A DNA stretch of 42,662 bases, taken from UBA1425 sp045537495 (GTDB lineage Bacteria; Bacillota; Clostridia; Oscillospirales; Acutalibacteraceae). The notes beneath the pieces were generated by a model. The model did not search any database. It was not told the DNA's origin and saw only the letters and a list, made by a program, of their open reading frames with translations. A program made the translations under genes and the position numbers. Shown here one piece after another: positions 32,223-40,803 of this stretch (its first letter is position 1; every line of letters starts with the position of its first letter). The DNA lies in NCBI GenBank assembly GCA_045537495.1, contig JAZSPN010000013.1, positions 1-42,662 of the forward strand. Direction: 5' to 3'.

Positions 32223-32717
32223 TTATTTGGATGCGTTCTTTTCGATCTGATCAAGCAGTTCTCCCGTAAGATTTACACCGCTGGGAGTAATGATATATGC
32301 TCTGCCTGCAATTCTCTGGAATTTTCCCGAAAGGGAATATGTAACGCCGTAGAAGAAATCGATAACTCTTCTGACTTCTTCAAGCTTGCACTCCTCGAGA
32401 TTGAGAATAACGATCTTTCTTTCCTTCAGCGAATCGGCTACGCCCTCGACTCCGGCAAATCCCTTGAGTGTGGCAAAAGTTACCTGTGAATTTCCGTTGC
32501 GCGAATTGAAGCCGACGATGTTGCTTGCGGTGCCGTTCTGGCTGTTTTCGGAATTCTTGTAGTCTACATGTCTGCTGTCAGCATGACTGTTGCTGTAAAT
32601 ATCGTCCTCGGCATCGATATATTCTTCGTCCAGATATTCATCCTGCTGTTCTGCTCCGTCCTGGAATCCGTTATCGGATATTCCCGCCATTTTTTTGATT
32701 ACGTCCTTAAAAGCCAT
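32223..32717 (-). CDS. sepF: Cell division protein SepF
   Basis: About 164 residues. SepF tethers FtsZ filaments to the membrane in Gram-positive bacteria. The N terminus MAFKDVIKKMAG is the short amphipathic membrane helix; an acidic, Asn/Ser-rich linker (about 20-85) follows; the C-terminal domain has IVILNLEECKLEEVRRVIDFFYGVTYSLSGKFQRI and AYIITPSGVNLTGE. ATG 32717 with GGAGGAC upstream is the true start. It lies between the yggS-type gene and divIVA, the classical order. Confidence 0.95.
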   Translation of the reverse strand: MAFKDVIKKMAGISDNGFQDGAEQQDEYLDEEYIDAEDDIYSNSHADSRHVDYKNSENSQNGTASNIVGFNSRNGNSQVTFATLKGFAGVEGVADSLKERKIVILNLEECKLEEVRRVIDFFYGVTYSLSGKFQRIAGRAYIITPSGVNLTGELLDQIEKNASK

Positions 32718-32744
32718 TTTTTTGTCCTCCAATATTTACTTAGT

Positions 32745-33473
32745 TTATCTGCTGTAAAATCTCGATCCGAATATCGCGGTACCCACTCTGACAACGGTGG
32801 ATCCCTCGGCGATTGCCTCTTTGAAATCACCCGACATTCCCATCGATAAAATTCCCATATTAGTATTATGTATTTTTTTCTCTCCGATGTCAATAAACAG
32901 TTGCCTCATATTTGAAAAAAATGTGCGTGTTTTTTCTGTTTCGACATCAAAAGGCGGTACCGTCATCAGTCCCTGCACCCGGATTCCTTCGATTTCGGAA
33001 ATTTCGAACACTTTTTCGCAAAGCTCCTCGGGCAAGAAACCGAACTTGTTTTCGTCTTTTCCGATGTTTACTTCGAGCAGAACGTCCGTTGTGACTCCGA
33101 TTTTTTCCGATTGCTTTCCGATTTCCCTTGCAAGCTTTACACTGTCTACCGACTGTATCAGGGACACCTCGCCGACAATCTGCTTCACCTTATTCGTCTG
33201 GAGATGACCTATCAGATGCGCCTCGTGAGGCGTGATAAGGTCGTTCTTCTTTCCGAGGTATTCCTGCACCTTGTTTTCGCCGATAAGTGTTGCTCCGAGT
33301 CCGATTGCATGATTGATAAACTCAGCTTCAACCGTCTTTGTTACCGCCATAAGCCGCACATCCGAAGGGCTTCTTCCGTGCTTCAATGCCGTTTCTTCGA
33401 TGTCGTGTCTGACTGCTTTAAGATTCTCTTCGATAACCTTTTTACGCTCAGTCATATACAAGGTCTCCGTCAT
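32745..33473 (-). CDS. YggS-family PLP-binding protein
   Basis: A 242-residue PLP-homeostasis protein of the YggS/PROSC family, with an alanine-racemase-like barrel but no known enzymatic activity. Lys46 in LMAVTKT should hold PLP; FIGENKVQE-like (LIGENKVQEYL), HLIGHLQTNKVK, SVDSVKLA and NMGILSMGMSGDFKEAI are the family blocks. Two starts are possible: ATG 33473 with GGAGGT ten bases upstream, or ATG 33455 with GGAGA nine bases upstream; the first is used. It overlaps the end of the HlyD-like gene by 26 bases (or 8). Confidence 0.92.
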   Translation of the reverse strand: MTETLYMTERKKVIEENLKAVRHDIEETALKHGRSPSDVRLMAVTKTVEAEFINHAIGLGATLIGENKVQEYLGKKNDLITPHEAHLIGHLQTNKVKQIVGEVSLIQSVDSVKLAREIGKQSEKIGVTTDVLLEVNIGKDENKFGFLPEELCEKVFEISEIEGIRVQGLMTVPPFDVETEKTRTFFSNMRQLFIDIGEKKIHNTNMGILSMGMSGDFKEAIAEGSTVVRVGTAIFGSRFYSR

Positions 33474-34728
33474 GAAGCTCTTTACCTCCCATTATAATTT
33501 CATCGTAAAGCTTTACATACGATTTCTGTGTTTTCTTTTTCGACAGCACGTAATCCTTGCCCGTATAAACCACATCGATTTTTCTGAAGTTTATTACATC
33601 GCCTCTGAGTATGAAAACACCTTGTATCTCTTCGCCGTCCTCCTGTGTGATTCTGACGGCACTGCTCGGAATTCTGTATCCCGTTTCTTCCTTGAGAATA
33701 ACCGAAATATCCGCCTTTCGAAGTGACAGCAGCTCCTCGCTTACAGTACTGCATCTGAGCACCACCACACTGCCCTTTCCGTCGTGCGTATTATGCGTAT
33801 TAACGGAATGAATTACCGTATTGATCCCGTCAACGGAAAGTCCCGAAAAATCCACCGTGATGCTTTGTCCGACTTTCCCGAGAAAATAATCGGTCGTTTT
33901 GATGTCTATTTCAAAAACGATGTACCATTTGTAGCTCTTTACGATTTTTCCCGCCGTACCTTCGCTGACTTCCGGTGTCTTGTCAAGCGCTCTTTGAAGG
34001 TCCTGAGGAAGAATACTCTTTACATCATCGTAATTCAGTTCGTTTTCAAGTCCGTCCGTCGTGCTGAAATAGTATCCCGGACTTTCAATCCCCGTCGTAA
34101 CGACCTTTCCGTCGCTCATGGTCGATTCGAGATTCTTTATCCTTGCCGATATCGACAGCATTTCGTCGGACAGGTCAATGTTTCCGTTTACGGTTATGTC
34201 GAATGCCGTTTCCTTGTCGAGAAAATCTTCCGCGAATGCCGAACCTTTCTGTATTTCTCCCGACCTTGCCGAATCTATGAAGTCGCATAAATCCTGCCGC
34301 GCTCCGTCGGTAAGATAATCAAGCCTCATCATCGAATATTCCGTTCCCTCGGAAAGCTTCCTGTAACGGTCATATCTGCTTTTAAGCATCTGAATTTCCG
34401 TATAGTTGGCCGCACTTTCCTCATCGGTGAACAAAACCGCTATCTGAGCATTGCAGTTTACCTTTTCTCCGTCCTCGGCAAACGGTACCGCGTATCCGTC
34501 TATCTTTTCGGCAATTACCTCTTCATCCTTAACGATAAACGCCGTCGTATCATATGTTACATGTGCCGTTTCCTCAATTGCGGTTACGGTTTCGAGAGTG
34601 TCGGAGTTGACCTCGTACAGCTTATATCCGATTCCGATCAGAAATATAACGAGAAATACTGCCATTGCCAATCTGTACGCTCTGTTGTTGATTAACCTTT
34701 TTTTCCTCTTCTTAACACGCGCCAACAA
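33448..34728 (-). CDS. HlyD-like membrane-anchored protein
   Basis: A 426-residue protein. A very basic start (KKRKKR) and one membrane helix (about 20-37) place the rest outside. The following segments (TYDTTAFIVKDEEVIAEKIDGYAV, GEKVNCNAQIAVLF, then a helical hairpin and VGQSITVDFSGL, YRIPSSAVRI, VFILRGDVINFRKIDVVYTGKDYVL) match HlyD-type adaptors, which normally bridge inner and outer transport parts. There is no transporter beside it and the host appears to lack an outer membrane. In Clostridia such genes occur beside sepF and yggS, so a wall or division role is an alternative. Start TTG, with GGAGGT five bases upstream; a second TTG follows directly. Confidence 0.7.
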   Translation of the reverse strand: MLARVKKRKKRLINNRAYRLAMAVFLVIFLIGIGYKLYEVNSDTLETVTAIEETAHVTYDTTAFIVKDEEVIAEKIDGYAVPFAEDGEKVNCNAQIAVLFTDEESAANYTEIQMLKSRYDRYRKLSEGTEYSMMRLDYLTDGARQDLCDFIDSARSGEIQKGSAFAEDFLDKETAFDITVNGNIDLSDEMLSISARIKNLESTMSDGKVVTTGIESPGYYFSTTDGLENELNYDDVKSILPQDLQRALDKTPEVSEGTAGKIVKSYKWYIVFEIDIKTTDYFLGKVGQSITVDFSGLSVDGINTVIHSVNTHNTHDGKGSVVVLRCSTVSEELLSLRKADISVILKEETGYRIPSSAVRITQEDGEEIQGVFILRGDVINFRKIDVVYTGKDYVLSKKKTQKSYVKLYDEIIMGGKELHDGDLVYD

Positions 34729-34740
34729 TCAACACCTCCG

Positions 34741-35697
34741 TCATCTTTCGAATATTTTCGATTCCTCTATGATTGAAACAGCCTTTTCCTCAATCTGAGA
34801 AAAGCTCAGTCCGTCCGCATAAAGCTTGACGGTACCCGCCATTCTGTTGAACCACGTAAGCTGCCTTTTGGCATAGTGCCTCGTTTCCTTCTTTACGGAT
34901 TCGACTGCCTCGTCGAATGTACATCTGCCTTCAAAATACGGTATGAATTCCTTGCATCCTATCGCCTGCCTCGACGTGGTATCGGAATTCTTCACCGATT
35001 CATAAAATTCCCTCGCCTCCGCCAAAAGACCGTCACGAAGCATCATCTCAACGCGGAGATTGATTCTGTCGTAAAGTATCTGTCTGTCCGCATAATCAAG
35101 AAAAATTATGCACGGATTATATTGCGAAGGATTCCTTCTGGACAGTTTCTTCTGCTCTGACATTGTAATTCCCGACGTGTAATAAAGCTCCAACGCTCTG
35201 ATTACCCTTCCGACATTGTTGCAATGAATGCTCTTTGCCGATTCGGGATCCAGCGACAAAAGCTCTTGCCAGAGAGCCTTCGCCCCTTCTGTCCGTGACC
35301 TCTCTTTCAGTTTCTCGCGAAGCTCTTCGTCTGCTCCGTTTCCGCTGAAATCTATATTTTCAAGAAGTGACTGCATATAAAGTCCCGTGCCGCCGCACAA
35401 AACCGCATTCTTTCCTCTGCCGTTCACTTCGGCTATGCACTTTTTTGCCGTATCACAGTAATCCGCCACACTGAACGGTTCGCAAAGCGGAAGAAAATCA
35501 ATAAGATGGTGTGGTACCCCCTGCATTTCTTCGGGTGTAGGCTTCGCCGTAGATATACTTATGCCCTTGTATATCTGCATGGAGTCACACGATACAACTT
35601 CCGCCGAGTATTTTTTTGCTAATTCAACGGCAAGTCTTGTCTTTCCCGATGCAGTAGGCCCCGCCACGGCGATAATCGGAATTCTATATTCGTCCAA
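34741..35697 (-). CDS. miaA: tRNA dimethylallyltransferase
   Basis: A 318-residue enzyme that adds a dimethylallyl group to A37 of tRNAs reading UNN codons. The P-loop GPTASGKT is at 13-20; CDSMQIYKGI, GGTGLYMQSLL and the C-terminal TRHYAKRQLTWFNR complete the family. MiaB, at the other end of this set of genes, acts on the same base next, so both steps are encoded in one unit. The TTG start has GGAG seven bases upstream and overlaps mutL's end by 14 bases. Confidence 0.96.
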   Translation of the reverse strand: MDEYRIPIIAVAGPTASGKTRLAVELAKKYSAEVVSCDSMQIYKGISISTAKPTPEEMQGVPHHLIDFLPLCEPFSVADYCDTAKKCIAEVNGRGKNAVLCGGTGLYMQSLLENIDFSGNGADEELREKLKERSRTEGAKALWQELLSLDPESAKSIHCNNVGRVIRALELYYTSGITMSEQKKLSRRNPSQYNPCIIFLDYADRQILYDRINLRVEMMLRDGLLAEAREFYESVKNSDTTSRQAIGCKEFIPYFEGRCTFDEAVESVKKETRHYAKRQLTWFNRMAGTVKLYADGLSFSQIEEKAVSIIEESKIFER

Positions 35698-37675
35698 AGC
35701 TCTTCTCCATCTCTCTTCGAGTCATTTCAACCATTACGGGTCTTCCGTGCGGACACGTGCGAATATCGGGCATGGATAAAAGCTTCTTGACAAAAATATT
35801 TCTTTCATATTCCGTCGTGTTATCCCCGCCCTTTATCGCCGCACGGCAAGCGGTATTGTGATAGATCCAGTCGGTTTTTTCCGAAATAAGTTCGTTTTTG
35901 TTTTTGCAAAGATAGGAGGCAAACTCCATGACGGCCTGACGTGCATCCTCGGCATCGAGCATGATGGGACATTCCGTCACGGCGACGGTTCCGAATCCGA
36001 AATCGGACACCGAAAATCCTGCTTTCAAAAGCAAATCTTCATTTTCAAGGATTGCCGAATACTCATCTTTGCGAAGAGTTACGCTTACGGGAGACAGCAA
36101 AAGCTGTGTTTCTCCCGTACCCGCATTATTTTTAAGTTCCTCATAGATAATCCGCTCATGCGCGGCATGCTTGTCTATAATTAAAATTTTGTTGTCTGTT
36201 TCGACGAAAATGTAGGTTCTGAACGCTTCGCCGATCACCGTAAATTCGGGAACGGAGTCTTCCGCGCAGACCGTTTTTGTCGGGCTGTTCTCTTCTTTGT
36301 CATTATGAGAAACTGCCTCGGGCTCTTGTACGGACGTTTGCGGTAATATGTCGGCAGTCGGTTCCGTCGACGGACTTTCTTCCCTCGTTTTTTCGGGCAT
36401 CTTCACAAGCTCTTCCGTCTGTAACGGTGTTCCGACAAGCTTCGGCGCGGACAGCGAAACAAATCTGTCCGTTGAAATTTCCGCGGTTGTCGCAATATTT
36501 TTCTCCATCTTTACTTCGGTACCTGACAAAACAGATGTATCCTTCGTTGTGACAAAGAAATCATCACGTTTTCCGGGCAAATCCGCAACGCTCATCTGCC
36601 GAGTTTCGGTATCTGCAAGCTTCAGAAAATTATTGATCGCAGTCGGTGACGGTCGCCTTGTTCCGACGGCAACCTGAGCATTCGTCCTGTCGGCATCGAG
36701 AACGTTCTTTACGGCATAATATATCGCATTGAATATGGGCTTTTCGTTTTCAAAACGCACCTCGATCTTGGCGGGGTGAACATTGATATCGACGGAATGT
36801 GCAGGTACCGTAATATTTATTATACACGACGGAAACTTACCCGCCGTTATGCGGTGCTTGTAGGCTTCGGAAATCGCCGCAGAGCCCGTGCCCGTCTTTA
36901 TGTACCTGCCGTTCAAAAAGAAGAACTGCATACTTCTGCTCGGTCTTGCCGCAATCGGCTTCGACACAAAACCGCTGACGGTGATTCCGTCAAGCGTATA
37001 GTCTATCGGCAGAAGGTCCTTGTAAAAATCACGTCCGAATACCGCGTATACGGCATTTTCCGCTTTGCCGTCACCCGATGTGAAAAGAGCATCCTTGTCC
37101 TCTCTGATAAAACGTATGCTCACCTCGGGATGCGAAAGTGCTATTCTGTCAACAACCGCCGCCACGGCGTTTGCTTCGGAAACGTCTTTTTTCAGAAACT
37201 TCATTCTTGCCGGTGTGTTGAAGAAAAGATCTCTGATTACGATGGTCGTCCCCTTCGGACAGCCTGCATCGTCAAGTGTTACCTCTTCTCCGCCCTCGAT
37301 GACATATCTCGTGCCTATCGTTTCATCTTCCGACCGTGTCAGCATCTCCACGCGTGCAACAGCCGCAATGGAGGCAAGCGCTTCGCCTCGGAAGCCGAGT
37401 GTCAGTATCGAATCAAGATCGGATTCATCATAAATCTTGCTCGTTGCATGACTGACAAATGCGTTTCTGACATCCTCACGTGCAATGCCGCAACCGTCAT
37501 CGGTAATTCTGATGTATTTGATTCCGCCGTTTTTAATCTCGACGGTAACCTTTTTTGCTCCTGCATCTATGCTGTTTTCAAGAAGCTCTTTTACAGCTGA
37601 TGCCGGTCTTTCCACCACTTCGCCTGCTGCAATAAGATCTGCAACCTGCTTCGGTAAACGGTTGATCTTCGGCAT
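35684..37675 (-). CDS. mutL: DNA mismatch repair protein MutL
   Basis: A 663-residue protein. The GHKL ATPase motifs are ELLENSIDAGA (30-40), TDDGCGI and LGFRGEAL (93-100). The C-terminal nuclease domain has DKHAAHERIIYEE (501-513), ACRAAIKGGD (609-618) and CPHGRP (641-646). Thus it is of the endonuclease MutL type that nicks DNA without a MutH, as in Firmicutes. The linker (about 345-475) is long and poorly conserved. GAGGAGG precedes the ATG. It follows mutS by 17 bases. Confidence 0.96.
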   Translation of the reverse strand: MPKINRLPKQVADLIAAGEVVERPASAVKELLENSIDAGAKKVTVEIKNGGIKYIRITDDGCGIAREDVRNAFVSHATSKIYDESDLDSILTLGFRGEALASIAAVARVEMLTRSEDETIGTRYVIEGGEEVTLDDAGCPKGTTIVIRDLFFNTPARMKFLKKDVSEANAVAAVVDRIALSHPEVSIRFIREDKDALFTSGDGKAENAVYAVFGRDFYKDLLPIDYTLDGITVSGFVSKPIAARPSRSMQFFFLNGRYIKTGTGSAAISEAYKHRITAGKFPSCIINITVPAHSVDINVHPAKIEVRFENEKPIFNAIYYAVKNVLDADRTNAQVAVGTRRPSPTAINNFLKLADTETRQMSVADLPGKRDDFFVTTKDTSVLSGTEVKMEKNIATTAEISTDRFVSLSAPKLVGTPLQTEELVKMPEKTREESPSTEPTADILPQTSVQEPEAVSHNDKEENSPTKTVCAEDSVPEFTVIGEAFRTYIFVETDNKILIIDKHAAHERIIYEELKNNAGTGETQLLLSPVSVTLRKDEYSAILENEDLLLKAGFSVSDFGFGTVAVTECPIMLDAEDARQAVMEFASYLCKNKNELISEKTDWIYHNTACRAAIKGGDNTTEYERNIFVKKLLSMPDIRTCPHGRPVMVEMTRREMEKSFGRI

Positions 37676-37692
37676 TACTCGCCCTCCTCGTA

Positions 37693-40308
37693 TTATAAAT
37701 TCTTCGCCTCTGCCGACAAAGTAAACAGCTCCGTAAGAGCTTCTATGGGTGTCAGTGTGTTGACGTCGAGATTACGCAGTCTTGCCACGATTTCATTTTC
37801 TTTACCTGAGCCGAACGTCATCTGATCGGAATTGTCGGGCACTGCGGTATCCGTCGACGTAATCTGTACTTTTCCGTTTTCCGTCTCAATCTCGGAAAGG
37901 ATTTCCTTGGCTCTCGAAACAACCGCCGACGGCACTCCGGCAAGCTTTGCAACCTCGATACCGTAGCTTCCGTCTGCCCCGCCGGGAATTATCCGACGAA
38001 GGAAGGTTATATCGTCACCGCGTTTTTTGACGGCAATATTATAGTTGCGTACTCCCTGAAGACAGCTTTCAAGCTCCGTAAGCTCGTGGTAATGAGTCGC
38101 AAACAGCGTCTTTGCACCAAGCCTCTTTTTATCCGCCGTATATTCAAGCACCGCTCTCGCTATGCTCATTCCGTCAAAGGTCGATGTGCCTCTGCCGATT
38201 TCATCAAATATTATAAGGCTTTTCGAAGTCGCATTTTTCAGAATCGTCGCAACCTCGCTCATCTCGACCATGAACGTCGACTGTCCCGAAGCCAGATCAT
38301 CGGACGCTCCGACTCGCGTGAAAATGCTGTCACAAAGACCTATCGTCGCACTTTCGGCAGGCACGAAGCTTCCCGTCTGCGCCATGAGCACAATAAGCGC
38401 AACCTGACGCATGAACGTCGATTTACCCGCCATGTTGGGACCGGTTATTATCGCACATCTGTTCTCCGAACAGTCAAGGCTCGTGTCGTTGGGAACAAAA
38501 GGTGCATCGCTCAGCATTTTTTCAACAACGGGATGTCTTCCGTTTTTGATGAGAAGCTCATCACCGTCCGTCACCATCGGACAGTTGTAACCGTTTTCAA
38601 GGGCAGTCTGCGCCATTGAACAGATTGCATCAAGCGTCGCAACCGAGGAAGCCGTTTTCTGCACTCTCGGAAGCTCTTTTGCTATTCTTTCCCTGACAGC
38701 ACAGAAAATCTCATATTCAAGCCCCGTTATTCTCTCCTGGGCACTGAGCACCTTTGCTTCGATTTCCTTTAATTCCTGAGTTATGTATCGTTCACAGTTA
38801 GCAAGAGTCTGCTTTCTGATATACGTTTCGGGTACAAGCTCCTTAAAAGAGTTAGGTACCTCAATATAATATCCGAAAACTCTGTTATATCCGATTTTAA
38901 GCTTCTTTATACCCGTTTTTTCCTGTTCGGAAAGCTGTATCGAAAGTATAAAGTCCTTGCTGTTTTGGAGTATATTGCGAAGCGAATCAACCTCTTCGTC
39001 GTATCCGCTCTTTATCATTCCGCCTTCTCTGACCGAGAACGGAGGCTCGTCGCATATTGAAGCTTCAATAAGTCCCCGTATGTCGTCGAGAAGGTCTATA
39101 TGTGTATAAATCTCACTGAGAAGTGTCGAACGTCTGCCTTCTAAATCCTTTCGAAGGTACGGAAGCTGACGAAGCATTATTTCAAGCGTTTTGAGCTCCT
39201 TGGCATTCGCCGTACCGTATACGACTCTCGCCATAAGACGTTCCATGTCGCCGATTTCGGAAAGTGAAAGTCTGAGTTCTTTAAGGCATATCTGCTCATC
39301 GACAAGCTCCCCTACCGCTCCCTGACGCTTCGTTATCCTCGGAACGCTCAAAAGAGGCTGTTCAACCCAGCTTCTGATAAGTCTTTTTCCCATGGGAGTC
39401 TTTGTTTTGTCAAGCACCCACAGAAGCGTTCCCTTTTTGTCACGGTTGCGCATGGTTTCGGTAAGCTCCAGATTACGACGCGATGACGCATCAAGCCTCA
39501 TAAATCTCGCATTGTTGTAAAAATCGATTTCACGGATATTCTGGAGATCCTGCTTCTGCACCTCTTTAAGGTACCTTAACGATGCACCCAGTGCACATTC
39601 GGCAGCATCACTGTCGATTGTATTTGCGGTGATGCCCACTCCTGCAAAATGCCTGACTACCTCGCGTTTGCACGAATCACGGTCAAAGTATTCGTCGGGA
39701 TAAACGTCTATCGAGATTCCCATTCTGTCCCTCGCGAAAGAAATCACCTTGGCAAAGTCGGACACCGCGCCGTTGATGATAATCTCCGTCGGAGAGTATC
39801 TGCACATTTCGTTGATAATTGAATTCTGCAAATCGCTTCCCGCCGACTCGGTAAGATGCACTTCGCCCGTGGAAAGATCGGAAAAGCAGATGCCTGCCGT
39901 CTTTTTGTTTTTTGCAAAAATACAGCACAGATAGTTGTTCTTCGACTCGTCAAGCATACTGCTTTCGATAACGGTACCCGGTGTTATGACACGAACAACC
40001 TCTCTTCTGACAATTCCTTTTGCCGTCGAGGGGTCCTCGGTCTGTTCACAAATAGCAACCTTGTAGCCCTTCTGGACAAGTCTTGCTATATACGAATCGG
40101 CGCTGTGGAACGGCACTCCGCACATCGGAGCGCGTTCCTCCTGACCGCAGTCACGTCCCGTGAGCACGAGTTCCAGCTCCTTCGATGCAGTCTTTGCATC
40201 GTCAAAGAACATCTCGTAGAAATCTCCGAGTCTGAACATCAGTATCGTATCGGTATAATCCTGTTTTATCTCAAAATATTGCCTCATCATCGGCGTTAAT
40301 TCCGCCAC
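37693..40308 (-). CDS. mutS: DNA mismatch recognition protein MutS
   Basis: An 871-residue protein. The N-terminal mismatch-binding motif is DFYEMF (29-34); connector, lever and clamp domains follow; the ATPase has Walker A GPNMAGKS (623-630), LASGQSTFMVEMSE (672-685), Walker B FDEIGRG (701-707) and the FATHYHEL motif. The GTG start at 40308 fits the family start MAELTPMMRQY, although the ribosome binding site (AAGGA) is only two bases away. It is followed by mutL and preceded by the RicA-like gene. Confidence 0.96.
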   Translation of the reverse strand: MAELTPMMRQYFEIKQDYTDTILMFRLGDFYEMFFDDAKTASKELELVLTGRDCGQEERAPMCGVPFHSADSYIARLVQKGYKVAICEQTEDPSTAKGIVRREVVRVITPGTVIESSMLDESKNNYLCCIFAKNKKTAGICFSDLSTGEVHLTESAGSDLQNSIINEMCRYSPTEIIINGAVSDFAKVISFARDRMGISIDVYPDEYFDRDSCKREVVRHFAGVGITANTIDSDAAECALGASLRYLKEVQKQDLQNIREIDFYNNARFMRLDASSRRNLELTETMRNRDKKGTLLWVLDKTKTPMGKRLIRSWVEQPLLSVPRITKRQGAVGELVDEQICLKELRLSLSEIGDMERLMARVVYGTANAKELKTLEIMLRQLPYLRKDLEGRRSTLLSEIYTHIDLLDDIRGLIEASICDEPPFSVREGGMIKSGYDEEVDSLRNILQNSKDFILSIQLSEQEKTGIKKLKIGYNRVFGYYIEVPNSFKELVPETYIRKQTLANCERYITQELKEIEAKVLSAQERITGLEYEIFCAVRERIAKELPRVQKTASSVATLDAICSMAQTALENGYNCPMVTDGDELLIKNGRHPVVEKMLSDAPFVPNDTSLDCSENRCAIITGPNMAGKSTFMRQVALIVLMAQTGSFVPAESATIGLCDSIFTRVGASDDLASGQSTFMVEMSEVATILKNATSKSLIIFDEIGRGTSTFDGMSIARAVLEYTADKKRLGAKTLFATHYHELTELESCLQGVRNYNIAVKKRGDDITFLRRIIPGGADGSYGIEVAKLAGVPSAVVSRAKEILSEIETENGKVQITSTDTAVPDNSDQMTFGSGKENEIVARLRNLDVNTLTPIEALTELFTLSAEAKNL

Positions 40309-40333
40309 GTTCCTTCACTTCCGTTCTTACGGA

Positions 40334-40747
40334 TTATTCTCCGCAGGATCCTCCGCATGAGCTGCAGTCACCGCTGCAAGATGCATGGGGGTCGCATGTT
40401 TCGGGATCTTCACCTCTGACGCAAAGAGTGAGAATTCCCGTGATCTCCTTCATCAGTTCATCAATCGCCGTTCTCGCCTTTTCGTATCTGCGCATATTCG
40501 GATTGATCATAACTTCGTTGTAAAGTGCATTGAATTCTTCGTCGTAAGCCTTGAGCTTCTCCTCGTTTCTGTCGTCCTTGCTCGCCTCGTGATTGTAGGA
40601 CATATGAACAAGCTGAATCTTTCCGATAAGCTCGTTGAGCTCGTTATCCTTTTCATTCGCTTCGTGCGCTTCCATAAATTCGATGTATCTCTGATCCTTC
40701 TGGATCTGTGCACCGAGTTCTCTTGCCATTTTGATTAAATCTGCCAT
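40334..40747 (-). CDS. YlbF/RicA-like protein with Cys-rich tail
   Basis: A 137-residue helical protein of the YlbF/YmcA family (helices about 2-100). Six Cys cluster in the C-terminal part: 109, 118, 124, 128, 131 and 135, a likely Fe-S or zinc ligand set. The Bacillus YmcA (RicA), YlbF (RicF) and YaaT (RicT) complex carries iron-sulfur clusters and promotes mRNA maturation with RNase Y. In B. subtilis RicA lies right after miaB, and mutS follows soon; the same order is seen here, so this is probably the RicA counterpart. AAGGAGAATAAAC precedes the ATG. Confidence 0.82.
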   Translation of the reverse strand: MADLIKMARELGAQIQKDQRYIEFMEAHEANEKDNELNELIGKIQLVHMSYNHEASKDDRNEEKLKAYDEEFNALYNEVMINPNMRRYEKARTAIDELMKEITGILTLCVRGEDPETCDPHASCSGDCSSCGGSCGE

Positions 40748-40803
40748 GTTTATTCTCCTTTATTACAGCGTTTCCGCTTAATTGACAACTTTATATTCTG
40801 AAA

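Noticed and set aside
36776..37600. 274-codon open frame on the plus strand opposite mutL
   Set aside because: Arg-rich, Cys-rich shadow with no ribosome binding site; mutL is complete in the other strand.
40783..40803. Plus-strand TTGACA near the miaB/RicA junction considered as a promoter
   Set aside because: There is no good -10 at proper spacing and no plus-strand gene follows.
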